The translations under genes and the position numbers were made by a program. Shown one piece after another: positions 1 through 12,700 of a stretch of 64,000 nt of DNA; within the stretch, counting starts at the first letter, position 1, and every line of letters starts with the position of its first letter. The DNA comes from Coniferiporia sulphurascens (taxonomy: Eukaryota > Basidiomycota > Agaricomycetes > Hymenochaetales > Hymenochaetaceae). The stretch covers positions 434,001-498,000 of the forward strand of contig NBBA01000021.1 in the NCBI GenBank assembly GCA_002794785.1, given 5' to 3'. The notes beneath the pieces were generated by a model. That model made no database searches and was not told the origin of the DNA. It saw only the letters and a list, made by a program, of their open reading frames with translations.

Positions 1-840
1 CCTAATGAGTCGATGCTCAAGTTCGGGATACATGTATATCAGGATCTACAGGTATGTCAAGTGAAGATGAACTTATGCGCATTACATGTGAGTATAAATT
101 AATGGATTAGTAGTTACAAGACTTTATGAATGAGTGGCGGGATAGAAAAACGCACTACAACGTCTTATGGCTCCGCAAGTGCGCATGCATTCAGTGAAGA
201 AGGCTCCAAAGCTAAGCATGCGCTGATCATTTTCCTTCTTTTATTCACTCTTTGCAGTTGCGTCAGCAACTACCTAATCCGGATGTGCGTATGAACCAAT
301 TGCAAGTGTCTATGCATCGAAACCCTCATTTCGACCTGTCGGTGTACAGGTGAGTGGATCTACTAAAACACTCACATGCCGGTCTCAAAATTTACGCTTT
401 GCCAGTTTCGAGTGTTTCCAACTTCCACCGTTTTTCCAAGAACCAACAAATATGGCGAACTTCCATTTGACTCCTTGGGATCACAAAAAACCATGCAATT
501 GAAAGATTTTTACTGGATATTACTCGCTATTATTAATTCCGAGTATCAAAGGCTGACAGAGAAAAACTGAGAACGATATCTCTTGAGTGCACTGGGTATT
601 ATCTCACATCGCCAACATTCACGAAAACAGAAGCAATTTACAAGCATGAGGTATCGGGCCGTGAGCCGATACCAAAGCTGATGAAATCATCGACTCTGTA
701 CGGTAACCGTACTATAACTCCGCTGCTTTAAAATTAATAACCATCATGCGCGCATACAAAGCTCCTACTCGGTACGTGCACACGTTGCCCCCTGACCTCC
801 ACTTGCCTCCATGTCTATACTATTTCGCAGGGAGAAATCC
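1..840. other. 5' flank of the first F-box duplication unit; no gene
   Basis: I see no coding exon here. Two stretches recur downstream. Bases about 105-200 resemble 3805-3900 and 8490-8590 (a GTTACAAG...ATGGC[GT]CCGCAA-like block). Bases about 220-350 resemble about 4565-4700, which lies at the same place relative to F-box copy 2, so this is probably the duplicated promoter of the tandem F-box genes. Confidence 0.55.
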
Positions 841-3238
841 ATGTCCGACGAAAGCACAGTTGGCACTTCCAGCGGCGGGGGACGCGAGGGGCTCGCGAGC
901 ATGTTTGGCGCCTGCGATCGCACTCACACGATACACGTGCCCCCGCCCCCGCCCCCACCAGGACCACAGGCGAAGCCACCAAGCCGATTGGAGAGAATTA
1001 TTGTCAGTGAAAAATCCAAAGCGATGCAGCTGCAGAGGCAAACGCGGCCTATACCCATTGTGAAGCCTCTTAGGAGCCGCTCGTTGGGCAAGCTTGCCCT
1101 GATGCTTCAGGTCCCTGACGATGTAGTCCGCGAGGTAAGCTAGACTTGTAAACTTGCTTCAGTTGCTCGGTTCGCCTCAGTGCTCCCTACACCAAAGATC
1201 GCAGAACACCTGTCACCGCTGGATCTACTCCAACTGGCGCGGTCCACGCGGGCCCTGCGCGGTATGTTGTTGTCAAAGAGCGCCAGGCCCATATGGCGGG
1301 CCGCACTGGACGCGCAGGGAATCCCCAGATGTCCTTCGGATATCAACGAGCCCCAGCTGATTAGTCTGATGTTTGATAAGTCATGCCAAGTATACGGATA
1401 TTTATGGCCGTTGCCTTTCGATTAATTGACCACATACATCCAGGGTTGCGGGGCTCCCCGGGTCCGGAAAGTCGACTATAAACTACGGGTACGTCTCTGC
1501 CCCGGCTGTTTTTTCTTGAAGTGAGTGCTGGGAAAATTCTTTCGTGTTGTGTTGTGCTGATCCTGTGCCTTACGTTGTGCAGTGTTATCCGTGGATCGAA
1601 ACTGGCTACGGAGATACATAATGTGACTAGTGACGACACCATCTATCGTCTTTGTGCCTACACAGATGGTGTGTTGATTAGTTCAATTCTTCAAAATACA
1701 CAGAATAGATAAAGCTGATCTGATATCCATGCAGCTCTTTCTGAATATCACTGGCATAGCAGATATCTGGATTCAAGCAGGAGGCACTTTTTTAGACCTG
1801 ACTTTGTCGACGTGGCTGAAAAATACATGTCATATGAACCCGGGTCCGCCGCACAAAAACAATTCATAGAAGCGCGCGAGAGGATTGTGGAGGAGATTGC
1901 TGATGTTTGTGTTCCTTGTGCAGTGGTCTTTCAGCTTGCTTATACTTGTGCTTTACAGCATGCTAGTGACATTGATGATTGGTTCGCTGTTAAAAAAGAC
2001 GAAGATAGATTGTTGAAAATCAATTCAAGGAGTGAAAGGTTTGCGTTTAATGTACCGAATATCGTGTATATCCTATTTAATGCCGTGTCCCGCAGCATTC
2101 TGAAGAGACTGAGAGAACTAGGCTACATGGACGAAGACTTTGTGAGTTCGGGCAACGAATGGCATGGAGGGTGGAGACGCCTGTTTTATCGGTCTTGCAA
2201 GCTAACTAATAAAGGTGCGTCCGGTATCTCTGATTGATTGACCACCTGACCGCCAGATAGACTGGGAAGACATTCTGCCTCAACTGGAGGAAATAATTCG
2301 TGAAAGGAGGGAGACAAGGGCTTTAATCGCGTTACGGAAGCGCCAAGCGGAACTCGACGTTTACTACGGAGACTATTGCAAGACATGGGCAGAAATTGGT
2401 GACGAATTCCCGCCCATTAGCCTGGCCGAACTGCGAGATCTTTTCGAAGTGAAGATGCTGCTTGAAAAGAAAACTGAAATAAGCGAAGATGAATGGTCTG
2501 AAATTAGAGCTCCGCTTCCCGAAGTGTTTCGAGGCCATAGCATACGGATGAGGAGAGACTGTGTAGATCTCATCGTGGCTGCTCGGGAGAAGGCTGGATT
2601 AGCACCTATCCCCGTTGACGACACTTGTGACCCGATAGATACGATCCTAAGTCATCCATCCGCATTCATATCCAGGAATAAGGATGGAAGCGACAAATTG
2701 GACACATACGACGAGCTTCTTGCCATTCGAAGAAACGGGGCTCCATTCATGTATTCTTCCGACCACGTTTGGCCATTCAGGCATTCTCCTTCTCCCATGG
2801 TCCCCAAATGTGTGGAAGCCTTGATGCGCTCCCTCCGTTGGTCTGAAACGGTCACGATGCAATATGCGGAAAACCTGGGTGCTATATTCATCTGTAACTG
2901 TTGCCCTCCGTCGGATCAAAGGATGATGAAATGGAAAGAACTGGTGCGTTTTCTCGACTCCATCAACTTGCCTTACACGAATTTCAGCGTTTCGTATTAT
3001 CTATAGGTGAATCACTTGTGCTCTGAGCAATGGCACGGCATCTCCAGGTACGTTTCAAAGAGTCTGCTAACCGCCTTCAATTCACTGTCAGAGATTTGAT
3101 TTTAATTGAATACTTTCGAAAAGAGCCTGGTTTAATGACCACCCAATTGGATACAACAATGACATCGCTCGTGACGACCTCGTGCTGCTTGTCCCGGATC
3201 TGTCGGAGGAGATACCTTTACAAAAGGATGAAAAGTAG
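841..3238 (+). CDS. F-box-type protein, tandem copy 1
   Basis: Likely an F-box substrate adaptor of an SCF ubiquitin ligase. Exons: 841-1134, 1198-1389, 1444-1520, 1583-1668, 1735-2214, 2261-2943, 3007-3047, 3124-3238, giving 655 aa with all phases consistent. Residues about 90-140 (LMLQVPDDVVREV, then IAEHLSPLDLLQLARSTRAL) have the F-box helix pattern. A CxxC...CxxC pair follows near residues 162-190 (QGCGAPRV...LCPGC), as in the large Agaricomycete F-box family. The first 40 residues are rich in Ser, Gly and Pro. The reading frame is intact only if 1669-1734 is spliced out: that stretch has GTGTGT and ATGCAG borders, a CTGAT branch-like site and in-frame TAA and TGA codons. In copy 2 the matching DNA is coding. 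If it is not an intron, this gene is truncated at 1712. The ATG at 841 was chosen because it aligns with the start of copy 2. The substrate is unknown. Confidence 0.65.
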
Positions 3239-3804
3239 TCTCTGGTACATCCCCTCATCCACTTTGCAACTTCCGAAGAGAGATGGAGGTGCGTGTTCAT
3301 GTTAAGTGAATCTTCCAGTAGTTCTACATGAGCACAGCAACCCCACACCAACCTTTGTCCTTTTCAATCACGAAAAGGTGAGGATGGAGAAGAGTGACGT
3401 CCAACATGAAGCTTAATGTGGCTGCCTTATAGCTCTTAGTACATGTCTTCTTGGATCCTCTTATTCTTTTTGTCCTCACTATTTTCTTGCCTATCCAGTG
3501 TTGACACCTCATTGTTCTAGAATTAACGCGCGGACTCACCTTCCTCTTAATACCACATCTCAAACTCAAACAATGACAGCTTCACTTCTCCATCAAGTAG
3601 AGTATTATTTGTCGTGGACCGCCGTTCTGCCATTTTGTACTTGCCATACTACATAATTCGAGGACGTAAATTGGCGTCCTTCAGCTTTCACACTGAATCC
3701 TGAATGGTCAAGACGCAAGTTCGAGACATCGGTCACAAGTATGCTTTGAAGTGAAGACAACTTTGAACTTTGCGCCTGCGGAAAGTCTTCACTATGCGTA
3801 TAAG

Positions 3805-4055
3805 CAAGCAGGTTAGTGATTACAAAGTTCAAAGATCGGATAGAAGAATGCTCTCTAACTCATCATGATGGCGCCACAATATAGTAGTACATGTATCCAA
3901 CAAAGACGAAATAAAAGAACGGAAAGAAGAAGAAGAAGAAGAAGAAGAAGAAAACAGAAAAAAACAAGGAAAAGAACACACTGCAATGCCGACTCGGGTG
4001 CCGAACACACTAGCAGAAGCTAGTAGTATGAGTTTGTGAAAGACTCCACACATGT
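3805..4055. repeat. Diverged copy of the heme oxygenase 3' flank
   Basis: Blocks match 8490-8690 in the same order: GGTTA[GA]TG[AG]TTACAA, CTCTAAC..., ATGGCG[CT]C[AG]CAA, G[TC]GCCGAA and GTGAAAGACT. The last two fall at the 3' end of the heme oxygenase gene. A weaker match to the first part lies at 105-200. This looks like a remnant copied together with the F-box unit. By-eye alignment only. Confidence 0.45.
3925..3953. repeat. (GAA)n microsatellite
   Basis: About nine uninterrupted GAA/AGA repeats sit in noncoding DNA within the remnant of the heme oxygenase flank. The corresponding site near 8590 is only purine-rich, so the array expanded after duplication. Confidence 0.9.
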
Positions 4056-5179
4056 ACATACATATCTCAGCTCAACTCAAACGACATCAGCCTTTTATTC
4101 TGCAGATTAAAATTTCACTACAAGGGCACACAATCATATTCAGACCGTGGTTCTATTTGGCGTAGGATGTGGACTGCATACCGTGCCGCCAGAGCTTTGC
4201 CACCTGCACTGGCACACCCGAGTCGCATTACATAACTCGTAATTCCGATATCATTGGTACCATGGGTGTCTTTTGCTTTCAAGCCGTTGTGAAATTTGAA
4301 CTCGAAAAGGGTTTTGGTCCATGGTAGAAGAGTGAAAACAAATAGTAAGATAATTTATTTTGGCAATTTCGTGAGATTTGAAATTTGCGCACCAGTGTGC
4401 TCGTCTTCAATTTATCTTGGTCAGTTAGTCCTAGATATTTGAAGTGATTGAAATATGTAGTTAAATTAACCCGTTAAAAGAGGTTGCATATTTACGGAAA
4501 TGACTGCACCGACTTTGGAAAACATGGGAATTAGCACTAGTACTGTAGCCAAAATAACTCGTGCGCGCTGATCGTTTTCCTTTTTTTATCCACTCTTGCT
4601 GACGCGACTGCCTAATCAGGATACGCCTGCCACAGATCTTGCTGTAAAGTCAAGACTCTCATTCCGACTCACCTCTTGGTGTAGAGTGGTCCCGCCAAAT
4701 TATGCACATTAGCTCCGACTTCTAGACGTTTATGTTCTGTCAGTCTCGAGTGTTTTCACGTTCTGGCGGTTTCAAAGAACCAACGAATATTTCAGACTTC
4801 CATTCGCCAGTGTCCCCCCGGGATTACGCAACTTGAATTGCCATAAGGGTTTTTTTACTAAGTACTACACGCTTTAATTGCCTCGGCTATTAAGGACTGA
4901 CCGAAATAAAATCGAAGACAAGCATTTCGAGCGCAAGGAGGCGTTACCATCAAAGTCCAAGCACCCGCCAACACCCATAAAGACGGAAATAATTTACAAG
5001 CGTGAGGTATCGGGCTGGGTAAGCGTACTGTTTAGTAAGTCCACGAAATAAAAAATGCTGAAATCCTAGTTCCAATCAACCATCAAGCTGCTTAATAAAG
5101 CCCCTTTTCTGCACGTGTATCCCTTGCTTTTTTACTTCCACCTGCCCCTGTATCCGCATTCTCCAGTGAGGAGAAAACC

Positions 5180-7626
5180 ATGTCCGACGTAATCGAAGTT
5201 CTTCCCAGCGACGGCGAGCCCGGCCGCGTCCTTGCCTCAACACGTGCGCCAGTCACAGCCTGTTTACAGGCGAAGCCACTAGGACGACTGCATAGGGTGG
5301 TCATCTGTGAGGAATCCAAGGCGATGCAGCTGCAGAAGCAACCCCGCCCTGTACCCATTGTGAAGCCCCGCAGGAGCCGCTCGTTGGGCAAGCTTGCTCT
5401 GATGCTCCAGGTTCCCGACGATGTAATCCGCGAGGTAAGATAGGCTTGCTATTGCCACAGTTGTTCAGTTCGGTTCAGCCCTGTACCAAAGATTGCAGAA
5501 CACCTTTCGCCGCTGGATTTGCTCCATCTTGCGCGGTCCACGCGGGCCCTGCGTAGTATGCTCATGTCAAAAAGCGCCAGGCTCATATGGCGCGCCGCGC
5601 TGGATGCGCAAGAAATCCCCAGATGTCCTTCGGATATCAACGAGCCCCAGCTGGTTAGTCTGATGTTTGATAAGTCATGCCAGGTATGCAAACGTGTATT
5701 GCTGCAGCCCATAGTCTATCTGACAGCATGTTCCCAGGGTTGTGGCACTTCCCGAGTCCAGAAAGTGGATTACGGCTTGCGGTTGCGACTCTGTCGCAGC
5801 TGCTTTACCATGAAGTACGCGGCAAGAATGCTCTTCGACATGATATGCTAATCCCGTGATGCATTATGTCCAGTGTTATCCGTGGATCGGAATTGGCTTT
5901 GGAGATACAGAATGCGACCAGCGGCGAAACCATCTATCGTCTTTGCGTCTACAAAGACGGTGAGTTGATTAGTTTTATCCCTCAAAATGGCTTGGCTGAG
6001 CCTTATTTAGCTGCTTATAAGCATCGCTGGCATGGCAGATGGTATAATTTTGGCAAGGAGCGGTTTTTCAGACCTGACTTTATTGACATGGTCGAAAAAT
6101 ACCTGTCATATGAACCCGGGTCAGCTGCACAGGCAGACTTCGCAGAAGAGAGGAAAAAGACAGTGGAAAAGACTATTGAGGTTTGCGGTGTTCCCGTGTG
6201 GTGTTTCGATGTTCACTCATGCGTGTATTCGGAAGCATGGTGTCGCCGTTCACAAATGGTTCAGTCATATCACCATGAAGAAAATCATAGATAGTATGTC
6301 AGAGAAAAGATCGAGGAGTGAAAGGTTTGTGCACCGTTAATTTGCCACCGCATACAGACTGGTTCATGATGGATTTGGCAGCATCTTTGAGAGGCTCAGA
6401 GCTCTAGGCTATACGGATGGTGACCTTTCCAGTAACACCTCGCGGAAAGAGTGGAATAACTTGGTGTACCAGCCTCGCAAGCTGACTCCGAGGAGTACGT
6501 TCGGTATAACCAACTGATTTCTCGGCTGACAGTCGGATAGTATGGAAAGGTATTTTGCCTCGATTGGAGGGAATAATCCGTCAAAGAAGGGAAGAAATTC
6601 GTCAGAGGAGGAGGGAGGAGGAGGTTGCAATGGCATTGCGGAACGACCGTTCATTCTACCGTCACGCTGATCTCATCGACCACTATAGGCACTGTTGCAA
6701 GATATGGGCTAAGATTGGTGGTGAATGCCCGCCTATTAACTTCACCGAATTGCGAGACCTCTTCGAAGTGAAGGCGTTGCTCGAAAGGGGGTCTGAAATC
6801 AGCGGGGATGAATGGTTTGAAATAAAAGCTCTGCTTCCTGGAGTGTTTCGACGCCACAGCAAACGGATTAAAAGGGACTGTGCAGATTTCGTCGTAGCTG
6901 CTCGGGAGAAGGCTGGTTTAGTACCTATCCCCGTTGACGACAACTCCGACCCGATAGATACAATCCTAAGTCATCCATCTGCATTCATATACCGGTGGCC
7001 AAACAAAAGCTGGTCATTGGATACGTTCGACGAGCTTCTTGCTGTACGGTGGGGCGGGTCATTCATTGACTATTCCAAACAGAGATGGCCAATCAGACAT
7101 CCTCCTTCTCCCTTGGTCCCCAAATATGTGGAAGCCTTGACACGCTCCCTTCACTGGCCTGAAACGGCCACGATGCAATATGCGGAAAGCTTGGGTGCTA
7201 TGTTTGTCTGCAGTTGTTGCCCTTTGTCGGATCAAAGGAAAATGAAATGGAAAGAACTGGTGTGTTGTCTCAACTCTACCAACTTAGTCAAGCAAATTTT
7301 ATCTCCCTGCATCATCTCTAGGTGATCCACTTTTGCGAAAAGGAAGAATCACGCGATCTGATGGGTCTAATTCCGGGGTAAGTATTGAAGAGTTCTTCCC
7401 TGGTTCCCCCCTAATTCTTCCCCTCCAAAATGATCCTTTATATATATATATAATATATTCCTATAGGCCCTCATCTATGGAAATTGATGCAGTGAACGAT
7501 CATGATATCAACACCCGAGAAGACCTTGCATTTCTCGTTCCTGAAGTGTGGGAGGGGGAACTTTACGGAAGGCAAACCACTTTTGAAAAATACTCTCCGG
7601 TGCGGTTGCGCGCCACTTTTAACTGA
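5180..7626 (+). pseudogene. F-box-type protein, tandem copy 2, broken
   Basis: Paralogue of 841-3238 with matching intron positions: exons 5180-5434, 5492-5683, 5738-5814, 5874-6494, 6541-7259, 7322-7377, 7467-7626. Exons 2 and 3 are exactly the same length (192 and 77 nt) as in copy 1. The F-box region (VPDDVIREV, IAEHLSPLDLLHLARSTRAL) and the CxxC pair are intact. Exon 4 has two lesions: a one-base frameshift near 6200, after which the copy-1-like protein continues in another frame, and an in-frame TAA at 6338-6340. The frame is open on both sides of the TAA. Exons 5-7 encode about 310 clean codons that align with copy 1, so decay is recent or the two halves are made separately. A further terminal exon up to about 7744 cannot be excluded. 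Sequencing error at either lesion would change the call. Confidence 0.65.
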
Positions 7627-8657
7627 TGTCCGTCCTGCGATTTCTGAACGTAACGGCTCCGCTAATCCTTGTCCTCTCTAGCAGTCCCGGAAAGATGGAG
7701 ATAGAGGAGGACACCGACCTAGCGTCAATGTGGGTGCTCGATTGACATGCCTTTGGGCCTTCGCCGCCTTCCTAATGTTTTTCCTCTCATTTTCCTGGCT
7801 CTCCTGTACCGGCGCAATACTCATCGTCGTTCCTCACCTGCCACGCGGAGTCACTTTTCCTTATTAATTGCACGCTACACGACATACCTCAACTCATTCC
7901 ATGTCAGCTTCCCTTTCTTTGTCTTGCAAAGTAAATAATAATAATAATACCGTGACGGATTGTAGTATTATTGTAAAATTACATATATGGATAATGACGC
8001 AGGCCGCCATTCCACACTTACCAGAATACATCATTTGTACTTAAACCCCTGCTCTGTGGACTCGTCGCTACAAAACGCCGACTCTAATTGGATGACTCGC
8101 TCTTGCGTAGGCGTAGTCAAATGTATTGTAGCCTATCAACTGTGAGAAAATCCACTATTGGGTGTAAACCGACCCTCTGATCGAATGGGTCCGGTCCCCA
8201 CCTGCTCTGTCTTGCGCCTGGGGGGAAGGAAGAAAAACTTCGAACAGCGAGACCCTCTTTCGCAATGGACTGTTTGCTAGCCGTCTGCAGCGATGAGAAA
8301 GCCTTCTCGGCTTTTCCCGCCCACTTCGCCACACTCTACGGCCCGGCTCCTTCCTCATCGGGCCTCAGATCACACTCTTTCCTTTCATGGCTCACACTGA
8401 AATTCTGGTTCGAGATATATCACGCGCAAAAAAAAGCGAGAACAATGCGTATTGTGACGAGTTCGCACAGTATTGCGGGTAGATATAAATGAACAGGTTA
8501 ATGGTTACAAGCGTTAATGACCGGATGATGGAAAGATGATTGCCCTCTAACACCTTATGGCGTCGCAATTGCGTACGTATTCAAAAGAAAAAAGGAAGAA
8601 AACCAGAAGAACGAGGAGGAAAAGACTGGATGTCGGTCCGGACGACAGGCGCCGAAA
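7627..8657. other. Spacer between F-box copy 2 and heme oxygenase; no gene
   Basis: No supported gene. A short AT-repeat (ATAATA) lies near 7935-7950 and a TATATA run near 7440-7456 in the intron before. Bases from about 8490 onward are the source-like copy of the block found at 3805-4055. Several short open frames show no family signal. Confidence 0.5.
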
Positions 8658-9796
8658 CTATGGGCTCGTGAAAGACTTAACCAGCCCTTCGAACCACTCC
8701 TGCGCGGCCTCGAGCTTGCTGTAACCGCGCGAACCTGTGAACCCGCCGACTACCAGCGTGAAGTGCGCGATGCCGACGGCGAGAAGGACGGCCAGGACAG
8801 ACGACATCGAGTATGCCTTCTCTTCGGGCTCCTCGGTGCTAGCCACAAGGATGGGGGAGGGCGTGGTGGTCCGTGGTGGTGTAGAGAGCGGACTAGGGAT
8901 CCCCAGCGGGGCCTCTTCTGGCATTTGTGAAGATGGGTTAGTAGGCGGTCGCAGCACTTTGAAAAGCCCCTCATTGAGCTCGAAGACTTTAACGGCTTCA
9001 TCCGTGATGGCTTCTGCAGAATAAAGTTAGTATCACTAATATAGTTCCTATTGAAAGAAGACCAAGGAAGAAATGAGTACTCACGCTTCCTGGACGCGTC
9101 ATCACCACCTCCTTGGTTCATCCCATCGCGGAACCACTCCTTTATTTTCCGCATGTCGCCAATGCTAGCTGATTTGCCGCCACCGAGCTGCTTAAAGTCG
9201 TAGAAGAACGTCCCGCGTCCGTCTTCGCGCTCGATCCCGTACGCCTTTGCGATCCGTCGCCGGATGACTTGCCCACCACTGAGGTCGCCCAGGTACCGCA
9301 CATATGCATGCGCAAGCAGAGGCGATGGGTCTGCTGCCTCGTCTGAGAGGTAGCGGATTCGTGAGACGTATGCGGTGAAGGGAGGCGGTGGGGCGCTTAA
9401 AAAGGCTTTATGCAATGGGTGGTCCTGCCAAGACGCCTCCGGGACGTCAAGGAGGAAGGAAATATCCGAGGCGAGACTGGGGGCGCGTGCGAGGATCGTC
9501 GGGTTGTACGTTGGTGAGAGCGTGGTGTGCGCACTGTGCTTGTCGAGCCCAATCTCCAGAGTACTGTCGATTGAATGTCAGGACAGTGGCGAACAATTTG
9601 CACAGGGTACTTACTTGTAGACATGGAAGAGCATCATAAGAAAGCGTACATATTCGTCTTTGTCAAGCTCTCCGCGCGTGAGCCAGCCCGCACCTTGACT
9701 GTGCTCGGCGCTCTCGTGCGCGGCTGAGGTCGCGATCTTCAGCACAGAGGCGAGCGTCTGCGAGTAGTCGATCGAAAGCTCTTCAATGACAGCCAT
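8658..9796 (-). CDS. HMX1: Heme oxygenase, C-terminally membrane anchored
   Basis: Oxidative cleavage of heme to biliverdin, CO and iron; probably anchored in the ER by its tail. Exons on the minus strand: 9796-9615, 9563-9085, 9013-8658, total 338 aa. His27 in TSAAHESAEHSQ is the expected proximal heme ligand. The distal-helix signature YLGDLSGGQ lies near residues 151-159, preceded by LAHAYVRY. A hydrophobic segment near residues 300-318 (VLAVLLAVGIAHFTLVVGG) forms a tail anchor, followed by a short C-terminal tail. A Pro/Ser/Thr-rich linker separates the enzyme domain from the anchor. The start ATG at 9796 is the first Met in frame; codons upstream in frame begin with GTG. The intron borders are GTAAGT...CAG and GTGAGT...CAG. 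Family assignment is firm; physiological role (iron recovery or redox) is inference. Confidence 0.9.
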
Positions 9797-12700
9797 AACT
9801 TGCACTGTTTGTGTGTTCGTTAAGTCGGTTGTGCTTTATAGCTTGAGGTTGAGGGATTATGTGGCACGCAGGACGAGAGGATGGTGGTGAGGGGAGGTTA
9901 AGAAGAAACACTAAGGCAACCGCTTGTGGGCCGTGCCCATTGCTCGGTGGCTGTGGCTGACTAGCTATGGCGTATACCAGATATCCAGAACGGGTTATCT
10001 GATAATAGATAGCGAGGCACATCCGCAAGGGGAATACTAACGCTAGTACTTACCGGTTCTAGTCTTACCTTAGCAAAGCTGCGGAGGAAACACTAAAAGC
10101 TGGCTAATGTATTTCTCATTTGCCCCAGACCGCTTTACGGTCAATGGACGTGCGTACTTGTACTGTACATCTAGCAGATAAAAAACGACGGGGAAAATTA
10201 TCTCTTTTTGGGATGCAGCCCATATACTGCTGGCACTCCGCGGATCTCGAGTACTCCGTAAAGTGCCTTCCGAGCTTTCAAAATCGCGTGAAAGGCCCCG
10301 GACGGCTGCTTATTCGGGTGTTAGGCTCCGTGGCGAAAGTGCCACGGGCAGAGAGCCCAGCTCCATTAAATCTGCCGGTTTGTCAGCATTTCACAAGGAA
10401 ATCGAATTTTTTGCAAACGAGAGTCAAGGGCACGCCAGATTCGGACTGACTGCAACGGAATAGGGCTAACCGCAGCAGATAAGCTGACCCGTGGGATATT
10501 GGAATTACCCGTAGCAGGGACGTTTTGATGATATAAAGTCCAGCGATTAGGTGCCGAATCAGACGTTGACATTTGAATATCCGGCGGGGTGACGAAAGGT
10601 TCTAAACACTTCATATATGTATCCCAATACACGAGGCACACGAGGCAACCGGAAAATAGTCGTCGAGGGATCACAAGGGCCACAGTACCAACGCAAGAGA
10701 ACATCGCAGAAGAGCCGAAAGCGCGACAGCAGGTAAATCTCGCAGGTAAAAATCGCGTCTAAGTCTGCGTGATTGGGGACCGAGTCCTTCGATCGGATCC
10801 AGAAAGAGGCACCTCGCTCTGCCGTAATTTCAACGAGGCGTACGAGCAACGCGTCACGACAGCAAAGCTGGCCATGGCCGGGAACCGAGGACAAATGCGG
10901 GAAAACATCATGGATAGCGGGACAGCTAGGGTGCTCGGGTATTGTGATTGTGATTGGTACGGCAGTGTGAGAGACCTTGTCTGTGGCGGCGTTCTCAGCG
11001 AGTCAAGATCCCTAGACCAGGGCTATACTCTTACGAAAGGCCCGTGAATTTTAGTGAAGTAGACATAAAGTCTTTAATGCCTTTGCCGTTCCGGGGGACG
11101 GTGATACGGCAGAAATTTGACTATCCTACCGACCAGATAGGGGGGAGTAATGAAAGCCGCTTGACAGCGGTGCATTGACAGAAGATATTCAGAGGGGGAG
11201 GGTACAGATGTAGGGACTCACGAGCACTGGTCGGGAAGGGGAGGAATCTACCCATTCTTCTGACCCGCCATTCTCGAAATCGAGTGTGCTTCGTCCGACG
11301 CCCTCAACACTCTTATATTCCGCCACTCCGGTATTTTGGATATGCCGCCACAGGATTGGACTTGGGAGTTTATATAGAACCACTTCCATCGAGTGACGGC
11401 TACCTTCGCAAACAGTGGGGGAAATGTTTGCGAGAGGCGCAACCACAGCTCAGAGGTCGAGATCAGCCACCAATAATCGTTAGATGATGAGGAAAGTAAA
11501 GCCAGGAACGCGATCATCAGCGTGTAGGGGCTTGGTCGCAATAAAGCTTGGATACGTGGATGGTGTATGGCTGACGTATTGAGTGGCTGCGACGCACCCT
11601 GCCTCATTCGTGAGGTGGATGGTACCGGGCATTGGTTCTTAAGCAAGGGTCGCACGACACTTACCAGCTAGGTGTGAAATACAAAGGGATGAACGAAAAA
11701 AATGCAAGCCCCCATCGCATGAAGACGACTGCTGAGTCGTGGATCCGGCCCGTGTTCCCGTAGGGCAACACGTCGGGGAAGGTGCCCCTTCACATAAAAA
11801 AGCATGGCTTTGGCGATAAGGAATCGGGAAATTGATTTCTTTAAAAGACGGATAACCGTGAAGATGTTGGAGGGTTGAGAGGACGCAAAGCCCCTTTTCG
11901 CGGGGGTAATCGGCAACAGGTTCTCGAGGGTCACGTTCAGCCGGAAACTACCCGAGGGGCGTCCGGAAGCCGCAAGGCTCGCTTTTCGCAAGCGACCGCA
12001 ACCACGGCCTCTTATAATCTCGCAAAGAAAGAGATCAGTTGGACTGCAAGGACAAAATCTTTAACGGATGGATTGGAAGTTGCTAAAGGGACTGTAAGAA
12101 CGAAGGATAGCAAAAACTCGAGATAAATGCATAACCTAAATGGGCCGAATCGCCTTCTTGAGGTTGCAGCTCCATACTGTCGTTCAACAACAAGAGTTGG
12201 TCATTTTTCGGAGGGGTGCTTATAAAAAAGCTAGGGACTACGGGCATGATTCAACACGTTTGTCCCGGACACTTGGAAGAGTTCCGTAGTTCCGGGCGCA
12301 CGAAGCGCGGTGAGTATTACATTGTCATTCCCTCGCGGTATTTTCCTGCCCTTGCTCTTGCTTATGACTATCCCGTGAATCTTCTGCCACTGAGGCATAA
12401 GGGAGGATGTATTTTTGTTCGTTACTCAGACGCCGTGGATGGGCACTACCCAACTCTTGTCCGCGTTGCGAGGGGGCGCGCCGCACATCTTTCGGCGATA
12501 CCCAGTTTCCTCCTTCAGTAAGCGAAGAGTTAGCAAGTATCCAAGCGTGCTTCTTCTTCCAAATTATCTTGACCATATTTGTGCTTTTTGGAGATGAAGA
12601 TCTTCCACACTTTCCGATTTGCCGTCTTCTGTGCTTGCTCGAACATCTGGTTTCCTCGAACGTCCGCTTCGTTTTCTGTGTCATTCTGCGGTCGGCTCGG

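Larger units (their letters stand above)
3239..5179. other. Spacer between the F-box duplicates; no gene
   Basis: No gene was recognised. It holds a sequence similar to the 3' end of the heme oxygenase locus (about 3805-4055), a GAA microsatellite, and from about 4555 a copy of the upstream region seen at 220-350, which sets the period of the tandem duplication at roughly 4.3-4.4 kb. Confidence 0.5.
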
